A stretch of DNA of 64,000 bases from Gracilaria domingensis (GCA_022539475.1 VCMS01000213.1:1-64000); one strand, 5' to 3'. Counted from the stretch's first letter, positions 19,305 to 29,958 are shown. Translations and numbers: made by a program. The notes: a model not told the origin generated them from the letters alone.

Positions 19305-20003
19305 ATGGATTCTCGTTTAATTATAGCGCCATCAATTTTGGCTTCAGACTTTGCTCGCCTTTCAGATGAAACGAGTGCAATGGAAGAGGCTGGATCGGAG
19401 TGGCTGCATATAGATGTAATGGATGGTCATTTTGTGGCGAACCTTACTGTTGGACCGCCTGTTGTGAAAGCGTTGCGGAGGCATACGAAATTGTTTTTGG
19501 ACTGTCATCTGATGGTATCAGATCCTGGGCGCTGGATAAAAGACCTTGCAGAAGCAGGCGCAGACGGAGTCACATTTAATACCGAGAGTGTGGCTAAGGG
19601 ACTAGAAAAGTGCGATGTACCAACTGAGGAGGAGAACGTGGTGTTGAAGAAATTATGTAACCGAATTAAAAGGATGGGAATGCAGGTTGGAGTTGCGTTG
19701 CGCCCGAATACGTCTATAAATGTCGTAGAAGCACTTATGAAGGAAGGAGTTGTAGACATGTTATTGTTGATGACGGTGGAGCCAGGGTTTGGAGGACAGG
19801 CGTTTATGGAGGGTGTTCTTGATAAGGTGCGACATGCAAGGAAGTTGTACCCAAGAATAGGGATACAGGTGGATGGAGGTATTGGACTGAGTACTGTGAA
19901 AGCAGTAGTGAAGGCCGGTGCAAACATTTCAGTTGCAGGATCTGACATCTTTGGCTCGAGTAACCCAGCTCATGTCATAGCTGGTTTTCGAAAGGTTGGT
20001 TAG
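19305..20003 (+). CDS. RPE: Ribulose-phosphate 3-epimerase
   Basis: A 232-residue TIM-barrel enzyme, the usual length for the cytosolic form. It interconverts D-ribulose 5-phosphate and D-xylulose 5-phosphate in the pentose phosphate pathway. Signatures in order are APSILASDFARL, HIDVMDGHFVANLTVGPPVV (metal ligand His and catalytic Asp), DCHLMVSDP, GVALRPNT, MTVEPGFGGQAFM (second catalytic Asp region and flexible loop), IQVDGGIG and VAGSDIFG (phosphate site). One oddity is TFNTES, where most relatives have FH.E at the second metal-ligand region. The ATG is chosen because the TATA box lies just upstream. There is no transit peptide, so the enzyme is probably cytosolic. Only copy with a full gene in the window. 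Confidence 0.95.
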   Translation: MDSRLIIAPSILASDFARLSDETSAMEEAGSEWLHIDVMDGHFVANLTVGPPVVKALRRHTKLFLDCHLMVSDPGRWIKDLAEAGADGVTFNTESVAKGLEKCDVPTEEENVVLKKLCNRIKRMGMQVGVALRPNTSINVVEALMKEGVVDMLLLMTVEPGFGGQAFMEGVLDKVRHARKLYPRIGIQVDGGIGLSTVKAVVKAGANISVAGSDIFGSSNPAHVIAGFRKVG

Positions 20004-20070
20004 AGATAGTAGCATAAAATTATTGTTTATTACATTGTTACCTTTACGTGTTATCACGACTATATTCTCC

Positions 20071-20402
20071 GTGTCCATTGGAGATGTATTTCTTTTGTAT
20101 CACAACCGGGAAAGGATGTGAGAGAACATCAATATATCCCCAGTCGACGCTGAGAGGGAGAATGAACTACTCTACGTGCTATCATTGTTACCCATCGGGT
20201 GTCGAGTGGTGACATATTCTTTTTTTGTCACAACCCAGACAGGATGTGACGGAAGAAGAAGATGCCCCCAGTCGAGACAGAGGGTGAGCTACTCTAAGTA
20301 CAATCACTAGTCCCTAGCTTGCCTCCACTGGCAATATCTTCCTGTTTTGCCATAACCATCGAGTGAGGTTATGGTGGAAGAGAAAAATATCGCCAGTCGA
20401 GG
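20071..20402 (+). ncRNA. Three tandem pre-miRNA-sized hairpins downstream of the epimerase gene (candidate)
   Basis: Unit 1 spans 20,071-20,150 (arms 37 nt, loop GGGAAA; about 26 Watson-Crick plus 3 G-U of 37). Unit 2 spans 20,199-20,278 (arms 37 nt, loop CAGACA; about 28 plus 3 of 37). Unit 3 spans 20,322-20,402 (arms 36 nt, 9-nt loop; about 28 plus 3 of 36). Units are spaced 128 and 123 nt apart and are related to each other, sharing CCACTGG/CCAGTCGA outer words and ACC...GG inner stems. They start 68 nt after the epimerase stop, so they could lie in its 3'UTR. The same array is kept in the left duplicate. An RNA product is inference from structure only; the array could instead derive from an old foldback element. 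Confidence 0.55.
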
Positions 20403-20643
20403 CGAGGTGGGTGGGGACTATGTGAGCGCGAAAGAGGGGACAGAGGGGTGGCGCTTAAATAGTGGAAGGTGCGGAGGTGTACAGTAGATGTTTTGGCGGG
20501 AAATGGGATGAGGGAAACAGGGACAATCATGGTGCTTGGTATAACCCGTGTGGTTGGACAGTGGGGGTGGACAGCACAGTTTAGCTCGATTGCACTGTAT
20601 CGCAGCGGAAATTTCGATCCAACTACTACTTCTTCTTCTGAAG

Positions 20644-21583
20644 ATGTCGAACGGATACGTGAGGGATGAGGAGCAGTTGGTGCTGTTGGAGGGGAAGGAG
20701 ATACCGCCGACGCCGTCACCAAAGCGGTAAGAGGACGTGATTACGGCGGCTGGTCGGATGACGCAGAGGAAGGAAGTGGCCGATGAAGGAAAGAAGTGTG
20801 AGGCGAGGAGAGGGGATGGTGATGAGGTGTAGAAGGGTGTAGAAGGGTGTATAATTGGAGGTGGAGGGGGTCGCAAAGGAGAGAAGGGGTGCGGTGCATC
20901 TGAGTCAGTTAGAGGTTGGAGACCAGATAGAGAGTGGGGGCGGAGAGGGTGACAGGGAGATGCGGTTTGTGGGGGAGATGAAGGCGAGGGTGGGGATGTT
21001 GGGGTTGGTGATGAAGGAGCGACTGGACGATGGAATTGTGGAGATTGTAACGGAAATGGGCGGTGTGGTGCTGAGTGGGGGTGGTAGTGGTGTTTCGGTT
21101 GAGGCGATTTCGGGCCTGCGGAATTCGTTGTCGGTATTGGGAGTGGAGATGAGGAATCATGTGTATGGGATAGTGGAGTGTGCGGAAAGGGAGGTTGGAG
21201 AGTTGCGGGAGGAGAATAGGGTTCTGAACGAGAGGTTAGACGTGCTGGAGAAGGAGGTGAAGGAGCTAGGCAAGAGGCAAAGATTGGTGGAAGAGGAGAC
21301 GCTGAAAGGAGGTGTGGAGGGAAAGACGGAGAAGGGAAGTGTGGGAAGGGTGGCGGTGCAGAAGGGTTCCCCTGTGACCCCGAAGACAAAGAGTGGTGGG
21401 GTTGGGGATGGGAAGAGCCGTCTGAAGAAGAGGCGTAAGGAGATGAAGAAGGTGGTGGAGGAGGTGCCGCGGGAGAGAGTGGGAGCTCCGGTGGTGACTG
21501 GGTTTAGGAGTGCGGCAGAGGTAGCGCGGACTGCGAAGGGGATTCTGAGGGGACAGGAGGAGAGAAGGATGGGAGCGATGTGA
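20644..21583 (+). pseudogene. Coiled-coil protein gene, right copy, N-terminal half closed by stops
   Basis: Begins with the same ATG (MSNGYVRDEEQ) as the left copy, but stops appear after 28 codons and again near 20,830-20,850. From about 20,855 the frame is open for 242 codons and contains the whole coiled-coil region (REVGELREENRVLNERLDVL), a Lys/Arg-rich patch (KSRLKKRRKEMKK) and the ending GILRGQEERRMGAM. Thus the two duplicates are broken in complementary halves. A downstream promoter or start could still produce the C-terminal half. No family recognised. Confidence 0.5.
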
Positions 21584-22408
21584 AGCCGTTTGGGGCGAGG
21601 CGGGTATACGAGAAGGGGGAGAGTTGTCCACCTGACTTCTACAAAATGAACGCGTGATGGGCGAGAAATGGGTAAATCACGGAGGTGGTGTGGACTGGGA
21701 AGAAGTGATGGGATGATTGAGGTGGGATGAGTTGCGATTGGCATTGCAACATGGGAGAAAATGGAAAGGCAAACTAGCACGAGTGCAGTTTTGAGAGAGG
21801 GTCGCGGAAAAGAGTGAATGGGGTGGTGCGGCGAAGTAGAACCTCTACAAAAACTAGGGGACCCAAGAACTAAACTGCGCGAAATGGAATTTAATATTCC
21901 AAATTTTCTTAATTTTTTGAGTGCCAGCCTCTGCTACCCCCTCGCGCGCCCCAAATAGCCCCAAAACTAGCTTAGTTTCCAAAGCGAACAGACTATATTC
22001 CACTTTGCAGAACACAGACGATGGAACCGTAACATAACGTGGCAGCACCGACCACTAGAGGCGCAAGAGAGTCTGCTAGCTAATGGTGCCCGGTTGGTAG
22101 ATCCGGAGCACGTCGCGAGCGGACTCGTAAAGCCTAAAAAAGTCTAGCTATCCCAATAGATCGACTGTAGAAAACCTACGGGTCTAAGAATTAGCCAGAG
22201 GGTGCTTGAATATACAATTTCCTGGGGAGGGAGCTCCACACTCACCCTTAAGTGCGAGCGGATCTCAACCAGCCCCCGTGGCACGCTACACGTACCGCGC
22301 TGACAGCGGCACCGTAGCGGTGCTGCTACAAAACTATCTACTTAGGTAATTGCGTTCGCTAATTAAATTAAAAGGACAAGCCCGATCTCAAGTCGTCTTA
22401 CACGTGGC
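21584..22408. other. End of duplication and featureless junction DNA
   Basis: 21,584-22,024 repeats 6,207-6,677. Beyond 22,024 the sequence is unrelated to the left copy, contains no convincing gene, and passes into the AT-rich Gypsy fossil at about 22,409. I see no clear LTR or target duplication here. Confidence 0.4.
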
Positions 22409-24240
22409 ATGCCTTTAGGTCCTTCGTTGAGCGGGCTGCGGCTCCAGTCGCTGTATCATATTAGATCTGCAGATACATCCTTGCCATATGAATTAACATG
22501 TGATGCCTCTGGAACTATCATAGGAGCAGTCTTGACACAAACAGACGAAAAAGGATGTCGTTCTGTCGCATATTCATCACGAAAACTAAATCCCACTAAA
22601 CAAAAAGATTCGACACATGAACGAGAACTACATGCTATTATTTACGCATTAAAAATGTGAAGACCATATTTACAAAGCTCAAAATTCAAAATACTCACAG
22701 ATCACCATCCACTTGAGTATTGAGAAAGTGAAAAGCTATTATCAAGAAAACAAGCACGATGGGTGGAGTTCATGCAAGAGTTCGATTATGAAATTTACTA
22801 TATAAAAGGAAAACTTAATACAATAGCAAATGCACTGTCTCGAAAAGAAAGACAAGTTCATCATGTGACGGCAAACACTATAACAAAACTAATGAACATT
22901 ACAACAGTTTGTGTTCACAAAAAAACCTTAAAAAAACTAGAAGAAGACTATATGAACCATGTAGTCTTCACAAATATTTATAAGAAACCACAATATCTAT
23001 ATGAGAAAAACAGAAAAAGACTGTAATTTGAAGGAAAACTTTGTGTAGCGTATGGAAGCATAAGAGATAAAGTCATTCATGATAATCAACGATCATTACT
23101 TGGAGCTCACCGAGGAATTCCGAGAACAAAGGAATTACTATCGGCCTAAGATGAACAAGGATATTGAAGACTTTGTGACAAATTGTCATGAATACCAAAA
23201 GGTTAATAGTTCAAATCAGAAGCAATTAGGACGTTTAACTCCATATCTGCCACCAATCAGGAAATGGGAAGTTATATCAATGGAATTTATCTTTAAACTG
23301 CCATAAACCGTTGAAAGATACTCTGGCATACTAAATGTTGTCGATAAGCTTTCAAATCGAACACATTTCATTCCTCTGAAAGATAACGTTAGCGCTAAAG
23401 TAACAGCAGAAGTCGTTTATAAGGAAATCTATAAGCACCATGGCATACGAAGGAAAATAATATCAGATCGGGATCGAAGAATTACAGGTAATTTTTAGAG
23501 TGAACTTATGACATTCTTAAAAGTCACATTAAATCTGTCAACTGCATTCCATTAACCAACTGATGGACAGTCGGAGAGATCATTTCGGACCTTAGTAGAA
23601 ATGCGACGTTGCTTCGTAAGCTATTCACAAAGAAACTGGGTTAAATATTTACCGGGCCTTGAATTTGCTTAGAATAATCAAATTAATGAAGCCATAACAT
23701 ATATCTTCTTTCTCGAGTACGGGCAACACCAAATAAATGTTGCAGATATTCTTGTATCGGATGAATTAACCATTACAACCGTTGCTACAGAAAAATTCAT
23801 AGAGGAAATGAAATGTGCAATAAATATTGCCTGTGAGTCAATGAATGCTACCAAGCAAAATGCGGCACGTCCTCTAGATCCAAAAAGAAAATATATTGAT
23901 TTTAATACAGGAGATCAAGTTATGTTATTTACAAAGAATTTCAAATTGAAAACTGGATGTGTTAAGAAATTTGCTTCGAAGTTTATTGGATCCTTCGAAG
24001 TATCTATAAAATTAGCAGAAGAAAGATCATTTGAGTTTAAACTGACACAACAAATGTCAAATATGCATAATGTTTTCCAGGTCTCTTTAATTAAGCAGTA
24101 TCAAGCACACATGAGAAACAATTATGAAGAAGAACTGAAATCATGCGAATTTCTTGAAAAGAAGTTAGAAGTCGAAAAAGTATTAGAACATCCAATTCGA
24201 CAACGCCGACTGCAGTACCTTACTATAAAGTGACTAACTT
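22409..24240 (+). mobile_element. Ty3/Gypsy retrotransposon fossil, 5'-truncated pol
   Basis: Recognisable parts in order are an RNase H region (LTCDASGTIIGAVLTQ, then the NALSRK end), an integrase zinc-binding/core region (CHEYQKVNSS, WEVISMEFIFKLP) and the C-terminal region (FNTGDQVMLFTKNFKLK...FIGSFEV...HNVFQVSLIKQY). Protease, reverse transcriptase and gag are absent. It is broken in many places (at least five) and no LTRs were identified, so it is old. It is markedly more AT-rich than the rest of the window, unlike the GC-balanced element at 46,065-57,786, and belongs to a different lineage. Confidence 0.85.
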
Positions 24241-24299
24241 TTCTAAAGATTCTTGGATTAATAGCCAAACAATCTTCTTAAAAACACTACAAAAGATCA

Positions 24300-24842
24300 T
24301 TGAGATATACACAGAAGAACAGAATGTTGGTCGTCGATTACAGTTGCAAAAACTCTGAATTCAATTTCATAAAAGACGTCATAGGAGGTAGGCTTTCTCA
24401 GAAATGGATTACCAATATGAAAATAAATGAGAGAGTAGGCTTGGAACTACTTTGGAATTTAATTCAACAATGTTTAGCATTTAACGAATTTTATGGACTA
24501 TTCATAGAATCACCAGCAAAATTCGAAACTCTGATTTCGATATGTACTTGTTACAAATCCAAGTTATCCAAACTGTATTTTATTCATCTTTACCATTATT
24601 CAGTAGAGAAATTGGGAAACGCCATTGAAGACGAAACATATGCAATGGAAGTGCGAAGTTTTATATCTAAGCCAGCATGGAAGAATACTCGTATATTTTT
24701 AAAGCCAAAAGTCAAGGGGAAAGATTATTCCGTATCCGTTCATACTAATGCAGTGATTATCGAGGACGATAATGAGTTTAAGAGGGAAAGATTTGTAACG
24801 CTGGCATTGGCACAAGTGCTAGGACTTGTGTCAATTGTGTAA
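24300..24842 (+). other. AT-rich 180-codon open frame behind the Gypsy fossil
   Basis: Open frame with no recognised domain, in the same AT-rich composition as the fossil upstream. It is followed within 80 bp by a perfect hairpin (24,918-24,945). It may be part of the element's 3' region or an unrelated remnant. No function is claimed. Confidence 0.3.
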
Positions 24843-24917
24843 AACTTAGTGCAATTTTTGCAACTAATTAGTAAGCTTTGTTTTTAATGTGGTCTGAGGG
24901 GGTAAAATTTTCTATAC

Positions 24918-24945
24918 AAGCGGTTCCGAGGAGACGGAACCGCTT
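24918..24945. repeat. Perfect 10-bp inverted repeat
   Basis: Arms AAGCGGTTCC and GGAACCGCTT around an 8-nt loop, at the end of the AT-rich element region. It may mark the end of the element or act as an RNA 3' structure. Confidence 0.7.
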
Positions 24946-25595
24946 ATGACTTCATCTCCTCCTTCAAGCGCAACAATAAAAGACAAAGAAGCGCCTAATG
25001 TGCCTTCTTCCTCAACTGAACAACACTCTCAATATAGAATAAGATATCTAGAACACATTACAAAAGTAAAAGTAAGCTTTGCAGTTCCTATTTAATTAAT
25101 TATTTTAAATTAAGCAATAAACTTGTAGCTACCATAACATGCAGCGACAATGCCACGTGCGCGCAACTGTGTCACGTCACTCTATCAAAACTTACCAACT
25201 TACAAATATTGAATTTATTACTTGTATTGCTAATATGGCCGTTTTATGACAACGAACGTAGTTTCCCGCAAGCTCCAGGCATTTAGCGAAAACTTTTGGA
25301 GGTATCTTAGGGGCTTGCGGGAATTGCCGTTACTGGAAGTATTTTCTGTTTACTCTATGTCACGTAAGATGCGAATATCGCCATTGTTGGAATTCGTAGG
25401 TTGTAATAAAGCACAAAACATGTGACAAAAACAATTTTTTGGTGCCGTATTGGTGCACCGATGAATCGCTGAATTATTTTATGGGCCCCATAGGGCCCTT
25501 AGGGCGACTGTTTTGACACTTTTTGTCGCACCAAATCGCGCCGATCCGAAGTTTCCCGCCGGCGTCAGGGGTTGTCTAACGTGTGATGGTTCTAG
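24946..25595. other. Intergenic DNA with 11-bp inverted repeat
   Basis: No gene seen. At 25,263-25,273 and 25,313-25,323 lies a perfect inverted repeat (TTCCCGCAAGC) with a 39-nt spacer, and further on a GGGCCC-rich palindromic patch (about 25,481-25,503). It is adjacent to the 3' end of the helical-family gene. Confidence 0.4.
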
Positions 25596-26672
25596 TCAAG
25601 TGAATGCAATATCTTCCTCGGCCTCCATCATTGCAATGACTTCCTTCAGAGATGGATCTTCATCCGTCCAGCTGCTCCGACTTTGATCCAGGTTGGACCA
25701 AGTCTCCGACACTTTTTCATACGAAATTAGATCCCATACTTCTTCTATTGAACTTGCAATTGGCTCAGTGAGCAGGTCAATTGCTTGTTGCAGGCCATTT
25801 TCCGCATCAGGATCTTTCCCCTTGAATGACTCCAGCAACAGTATTGACTCTAGATTTCCGTTCATGGCCACTGCTGCCGAGGCAAGTGCTGTCAGAAGAG
25901 CTACACTCACTCTTCTCTCAAAGTTTTCTTTGATCTGATCCTGAAGCTCATCACGCTGTTTGGCTCCTTCTACAGCGGCAATGACTGTTAAAGCCACATC
26001 TGCCACAATTCCCAATACGGTCAACACTTTCCCTGCTGTCTTAACAAATTTGAGAGCTTTCCCGAGGCTTGTAGTGGTCTCAAATGATGTCGATAATGTC
26101 GATGATGCCTTGCTTGCAGCCTTGAAAAGCTCCCCAGCTTCTTCTAGAGCGTTGGCACCGCCCCGAAGAGCGACCGTGAATGCCTTCATCGTCAGACGAG
26201 TACTTACAAACACTGCATTGCTTTTCACCAGCTGAATAGCTTTAGCACTAACTCCTCCTACTGCAGATGCCAGTGTTATAGACGTAATCGCACCGAAAGC
26301 TTTTTCCAGGTTTGCACTCGTTTTGCTCAAGTCCGCCAATAATTCCCGAAGAGCTTTCTCTAGCTCTGGAGGCAGCTCACCTACCACTCTGTCAACCAAC
26401 TCACTGACTGTGCGCAACCCATGTTTCCTCATCAGGTCGTTGAGCAGCGGTAAGATTCGAGCATCAGCTTCATCAAGTTGATTCGTTTTGTCTCTTATCG
26501 CATTTTGCATACCCGAAACATCGTCTAGCAGCTCTTGAACTCGCTTTGCTCGATCACGATTCTCTGCAGAGAAAATTAATACATTTGTTAGACAATGGAC
26601 TGACACCGAGTGACAGGATTTTGTTGCAACTTAGACTTTCAACTCACCTGAGTAGAAGAGGTCAATCGACAT
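25596..26672 (-). CDS. Helical family protein A (two exons)
   Basis: Exon 1 is 25 nt (26,672-26,648, MSIDLFYS plus one base). The intron is 26,647-26,564 (84 nt, GTGAGT donor, CTAAC near the acceptor, TTTTCTCTGCAG acceptor) and exon 2 is 26,563-25,596, together coding 330 residues. It aligns without gaps over most of its length with protein D (34,390-35,470). Residues 1-95 look helical/coiled coil, 99-120 are small-residue-rich and hydrophobic, and 187-207 form a hydrophobic segment ending in the family signature AAVEGAKQRDEL...IKENFERR. The C-terminus has LDQSRSSWTDEDPS. There is no signal peptide. The layout, soluble helices around membrane-capable segments, suggests membrane insertion or a large helical bundle; function unknown. 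Divergent partner of protein B. Confidence 0.75.
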
Positions 26673-27505
26673 CTTGGAAAATTGGGAGAGATAACCCAAA
26701 ACTAAAGTTGGAGCTCGCAGAAACGTCTATGTTCGATGCATCACCTCGCATCAACATAGGGACCTGTTCACATTTATCTATCGCTCCTCAAAATTTGATC
26801 TACTAAACTCCACCTCGAACCGTGGCTGGATTGAAGGCCGATGTGGGCTAACGTGTCTTTGGACTGAGAGTTGTTACCATACACTTACGTGACTTTCTTC
26901 ACGTCTCTGTCATAAAAAAACAGACATGTGCTCTCAGCAGCTCTTTCAAAGGGGATAGAGAAATGACGCAACTCATATACGTGTTTTTCAGGAGCCACGC
27001 ATTGGGTTAGGTTACTTTTTTGGAGGGGGCACCCTTACGTTCGCTTCGTGGTCCCAAACCTGACTCATCAGAATCTATTCATATATCTACCCAGGACTAC
27101 CTAACCCTGCGCCCGTTTTGGATGAGCATTAGAGAAGTGTTCTTCATGGCTCACTCAGAGTGAAGTTCCGACGTTACCCTTGTAACTTCTCTCTCATTTA
27201 CAGTTTTGCGAGGACAAGGTCTCTTGTGCGGTACCTTAATGTCAACGTGGAAGGCAACAATGAGCGTGGCACAACTCCGTGACAGTCCTCATCCATGCAC
27301 TGGTGCATTTCTTCCACCAAACCTAGCGTAACATGTGACGCCAGATAGCGTGTACAAAAATGAGAATAGATCGTACCTGTGGCACCCATTTCAAATAATG
27401 GACCCGACAGGCCCCACACACTTCCGGGTGTTCTTCCCACTACTGTACCTATTCCTGAACTCTGCCGAAAATTCAACCCCATCGACAAACAGCCTTCTTA
27501 CCACG
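26673..27505. promoter_or_regulatory. Shared upstream region of divergent genes A and B
   Basis: The 833 bp between two divergent start codons. No TATA box could be placed with confidence for either gene. Small frames in the region have no recognisable domain. Confidence 0.4.
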
Positions 27506-28534
27506 ATGTCGGTCGATCTATACTATCCCAGTAAGTTCTAGATATCTCTACCACTTCACCCCCACATGGGATCAATGCCCTAACACGCTTATTTGCTCAT
27601 ACTTTAAGAATTGAGACAACTCGAACAGAGAAGAGATCAGCTTGTGAACGACGCCAGCGGTCTTCATCGCAGGATTCTTCTCCGCTCCGAAAGTTTCGAA
27701 GAAGCAGACGAGACAATTTCTCCAACTCTAGTCGACGTCCTGCAGAAGAAAGGAATCAGCTCTGCTCGCGAAGTAATCGATCAAACTTTGCCTAAGCTCA
27801 CAGATGTGAAGAAAACCTCTTTGGAAAAAATTCTGAGCGCCCTACAAACTGCCCACCTGAACTTTGACGCTCCAATCAGCTATTTCCTAGCCCTTCCGCT
27901 GGTTTCTGATGGTGCAAGTGGCGGTGATCACCTGTCTCTGCTAGTGGACTCTGCGGCGTTGTACGTAGCCTCTCGTCTCTCTGCCAAAGCTGTGGCTCTC
28001 TCTTTATCAGGAAGCAATGTTTCTTTACGGGAAGCTTCTAAGACTGCACAGGTTGCGAGCACCATTTACGAAACTCTTCAAGATCAAAATTTAAACCCAG
28101 TCATTGAGTTTGGACTTCGGGTTAACAGATATGCCCCCGACTTCTCAGACATACCTCTTGCTCCTATCGTCTCTGTTGCTGACGGAGCTGCCCAAGTAGC
28201 AAAGCTCCAATCTGATATTAACTACCTCTTCAGGAAAAGGCTTAGTTTGGAGCTGGCGGATAATCTCTGTTCCACGTCTGTGACTCTGACTGGAAAATTG
28301 GGTAGTGTGTTCACTCTCCTGTCAAAGATGAGGGGAATAGAAGCTATGGACTCCTCTCTGCAGCAAGCAGTAGATATTATAGTGACCTCTTTTGTTAACG
28401 ACGTTGGGAGTGTGTGGGACTCGGGAACTTTTGAGGCTGCCGCCGCTGTCTGGACGGCGACGGATAGGGAACGGAGCAGCTATGTCGAAGATGATCCGTC
28501 TGTAGAAGAAGCAATTGAGCAGCTGAAACGTTAA
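27506..28534 (+). CDS. Helical family protein B (two exons), diverged member
   Basis: Exon 1 is again exactly 25 nt (27,506-27,530, MSVDLYYP plus one base). The intron is 27,531-27,608 (78 nt, GTAAGT donor, CCCTAAC branch-like site, TTTAAG acceptor) and exon 2 is 27,609-28,534, together 316 residues. The N-terminal coiled-coil region and the C-terminal motif (DRERSSYVEDDPSVEEAI) align with A and D. The hydrophobic second segment and the EGA-K-R-EL signature are weakened (VADGAAQVAKLQSDINYLFRKR), so this member may have lost or changed the membrane-active part. Function unknown. Confidence 0.7.
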
Positions 28535-28749
28535 GCATTTAGGAAAGAGGAGTGAAAATATAACACCTACCGATGTTATCATTAGTTCCGCGAACGACCT
28601 CTCCACTGTTCTCCGTCACTTTTCATAAAATGAAGAGACCTTTCAACATGCATTCCTCACCAAGGAAATTAATTTGCTGCTTGCAAAGAGTTGTTTCCGT
28701 AGCATGTGGTGAAATGTGTTCCTGCTTCATTGCGATACCCTGTACGTCT

Positions 28750-29214
28750 TCTTCCTCTTCTTCTTTATTGCGGACAACAGCTCTCATTTACAGGGCTGGA
28801 GTAGAACCACTACAGGTAGTTCTCTCTCGCCAAGAAGGCTAAAAACTGATGAGGATATTCTCAAATCAACTTCGGCAAATCTAGGTCTCGGCGTTGAGCT
28901 ATTGCTGGTAGCTTCTCTCTTCTTGACGCATTTGTTAGTGGAAACCAAAATACACAATGCTCTGCGTCTTTCTTGACATTTGCTTCGCATTCGCATCGTA
29001 CAGTGTCAGGAATCAACACAATGTTGATGCTCGGCGAAGAGACACAGGTCTCTAAGCTGTTCACAGGAACGGTGAGCAAAGAGAAACGAGGCGGGCACTC
29101 CGACACAGGTCGGTTGCGGCAGTATAGTTTACTGTTGCGAAACAAAGTTTCTACCAGAGAAGTCGAAAAGACGACTAGCGTCGACCAGACAAGTATAAGG
29201 CAAAACACAATCAT
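28750..29214 (-). mobile_element. LINE 3'-end fragment (RNase H C-terminal tail)
   Basis: On the minus strand a segment VRCECEANVKKDAEHCVFWFPLTNASRREKLPA matches the C-terminal cysteine/histidine tail of the LINE fragment at 59,368-60,450 (CDCGTGVKKDVHHVLFRCPLTNASRR). The frame changes shortly after, with FAEVDL and an LLGERE segment continuing in another frame. The fragment ends toward lower coordinates in a GAA-rich simple-repeat tail (about 28,750-28,766). It is 5'-truncated, frameshifted and non-functional, in the same orientation as the other LINE fragment. Confidence 0.6.
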
Positions 29215-29385
29215 AATCTAGACAAGTGTATCTATGCCAAATTACGCTCCAGGCAAGAAAGAACCGGCACAATGAGGGGAACATTGATCTTCTTCGTTCG
29301 CCACCTCCACGATCCATCGTGATCGTGCCTTTATTCTGAGCTCTGCGCTCATCTGCTCTGTTCAAATTGAACTACTTTCAATTGA

Positions 29386-29865
29386 ACCGATACCAGGCCC
29401 GCACACATGACTAACTAAAAGAGACAAAACGGAAGTCATTAGTCGGCCCTGTTTGTCGGTAGTTAGTCATGTATTAGTCATCATTTAGAGTGTTGAGCTT
29501 CTTGCCAAACTTTTGTGAAATACTCCTAACAATATTGGTACACGCTTTCCCTTTTGCATGTAGCGAACTAATCTGTGAGTTTTTGAAAACCGCTGCACCG
29601 CAACTAGTCTTGAACAAACACTTTCAAAACTTTGCACATCTCTGTTGAGTTGTTTGCATGTGAAGCCAAAGTGAGGCGACCTCGCCCAGGAGAGTGTCAG
29701 ATCTCTTATCGGCATTGTTCAACGCGTATGATCTACCGTTACGTTTTTCATTTTCAATGCCTCCCTGTAGGGCCCGCACGTAAGACAAGAGGTCGTTTTG
29801 TTCATCGTTTACAGTCCTATTTTTTGCTATAGTTAGTCAGTCATGTGTACGGGGCTGACCGATAC
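29386..29865. mobile_element. hAT-type MITE with perfect 8-bp target duplication
   Basis: The element runs 29,394-29,857 (464 bp) and is flanked on both sides by ACCGATAC (29,386-29,393 and 29,858-29,865). Its termini are imperfect inverted repeats of ~24 bp starting CAGGCCCG/CAGCCCCG and containing ACACATGACT and AACTA; one end has four extra bases. CAG-starting termini with 8-bp duplications are diagnostic of the hAT superfamily. Subterminal copies of TTAGTCA (for example around 29,440-29,480) fit transposase-binding repeats. No ORF inside, so non-autonomous. Confidence 0.85.
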
Positions 29866-29934
29866 TGTTAGTCACGGCGCGTTGTCAGTCTATGATCTTG
29901 AACTTTTAACAAACTACATCTCAAGTTCTATAGT

Positions 29935-29958
29935 ATCAATTCGATATATCGAATTGAT
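29935..29958. repeat. Perfect 24-bp palindrome
   Basis: ATCAATTCGATA followed at once by its complement. It lies between the hAT MITE and the WD40 fragment, with no gene assigned. Confidence 0.7.

Larger units (their letters stand above)
14914..22024. repeat. Segmental duplication, right copy
   Basis: Direct repeat of 1-6,677. It retains the complete epimerase gene and its divergent promoter, which the left copy has lost. The left end lies inside the acidic-tail gene, ~200 bp from the foldback element. The right end at about 22,024 adjoins AT-rich DNA leading to a Gypsy fossil. Most differences from the left copy are single substitutions, with a few indels of 1-10 bp. Confidence 0.95.

Noticed and set aside
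20071-20402. CRISPR-like array
   Set aside because: Only three diverged units, each itself an inverted repeat, with no constant repeat and variable spacer pattern, and the context is eukaryotic.
20418-21389. 323-codon Pro/Ser-rich open frame antisense to the coiled-coil gene (and counterpart at 5,540-6,010)
   Set aside because: It mirrors purine-rich coding DNA, which gives Pro/Ser-rich shadows without stops; no domain and no conservation of the frame between the two duplicates.
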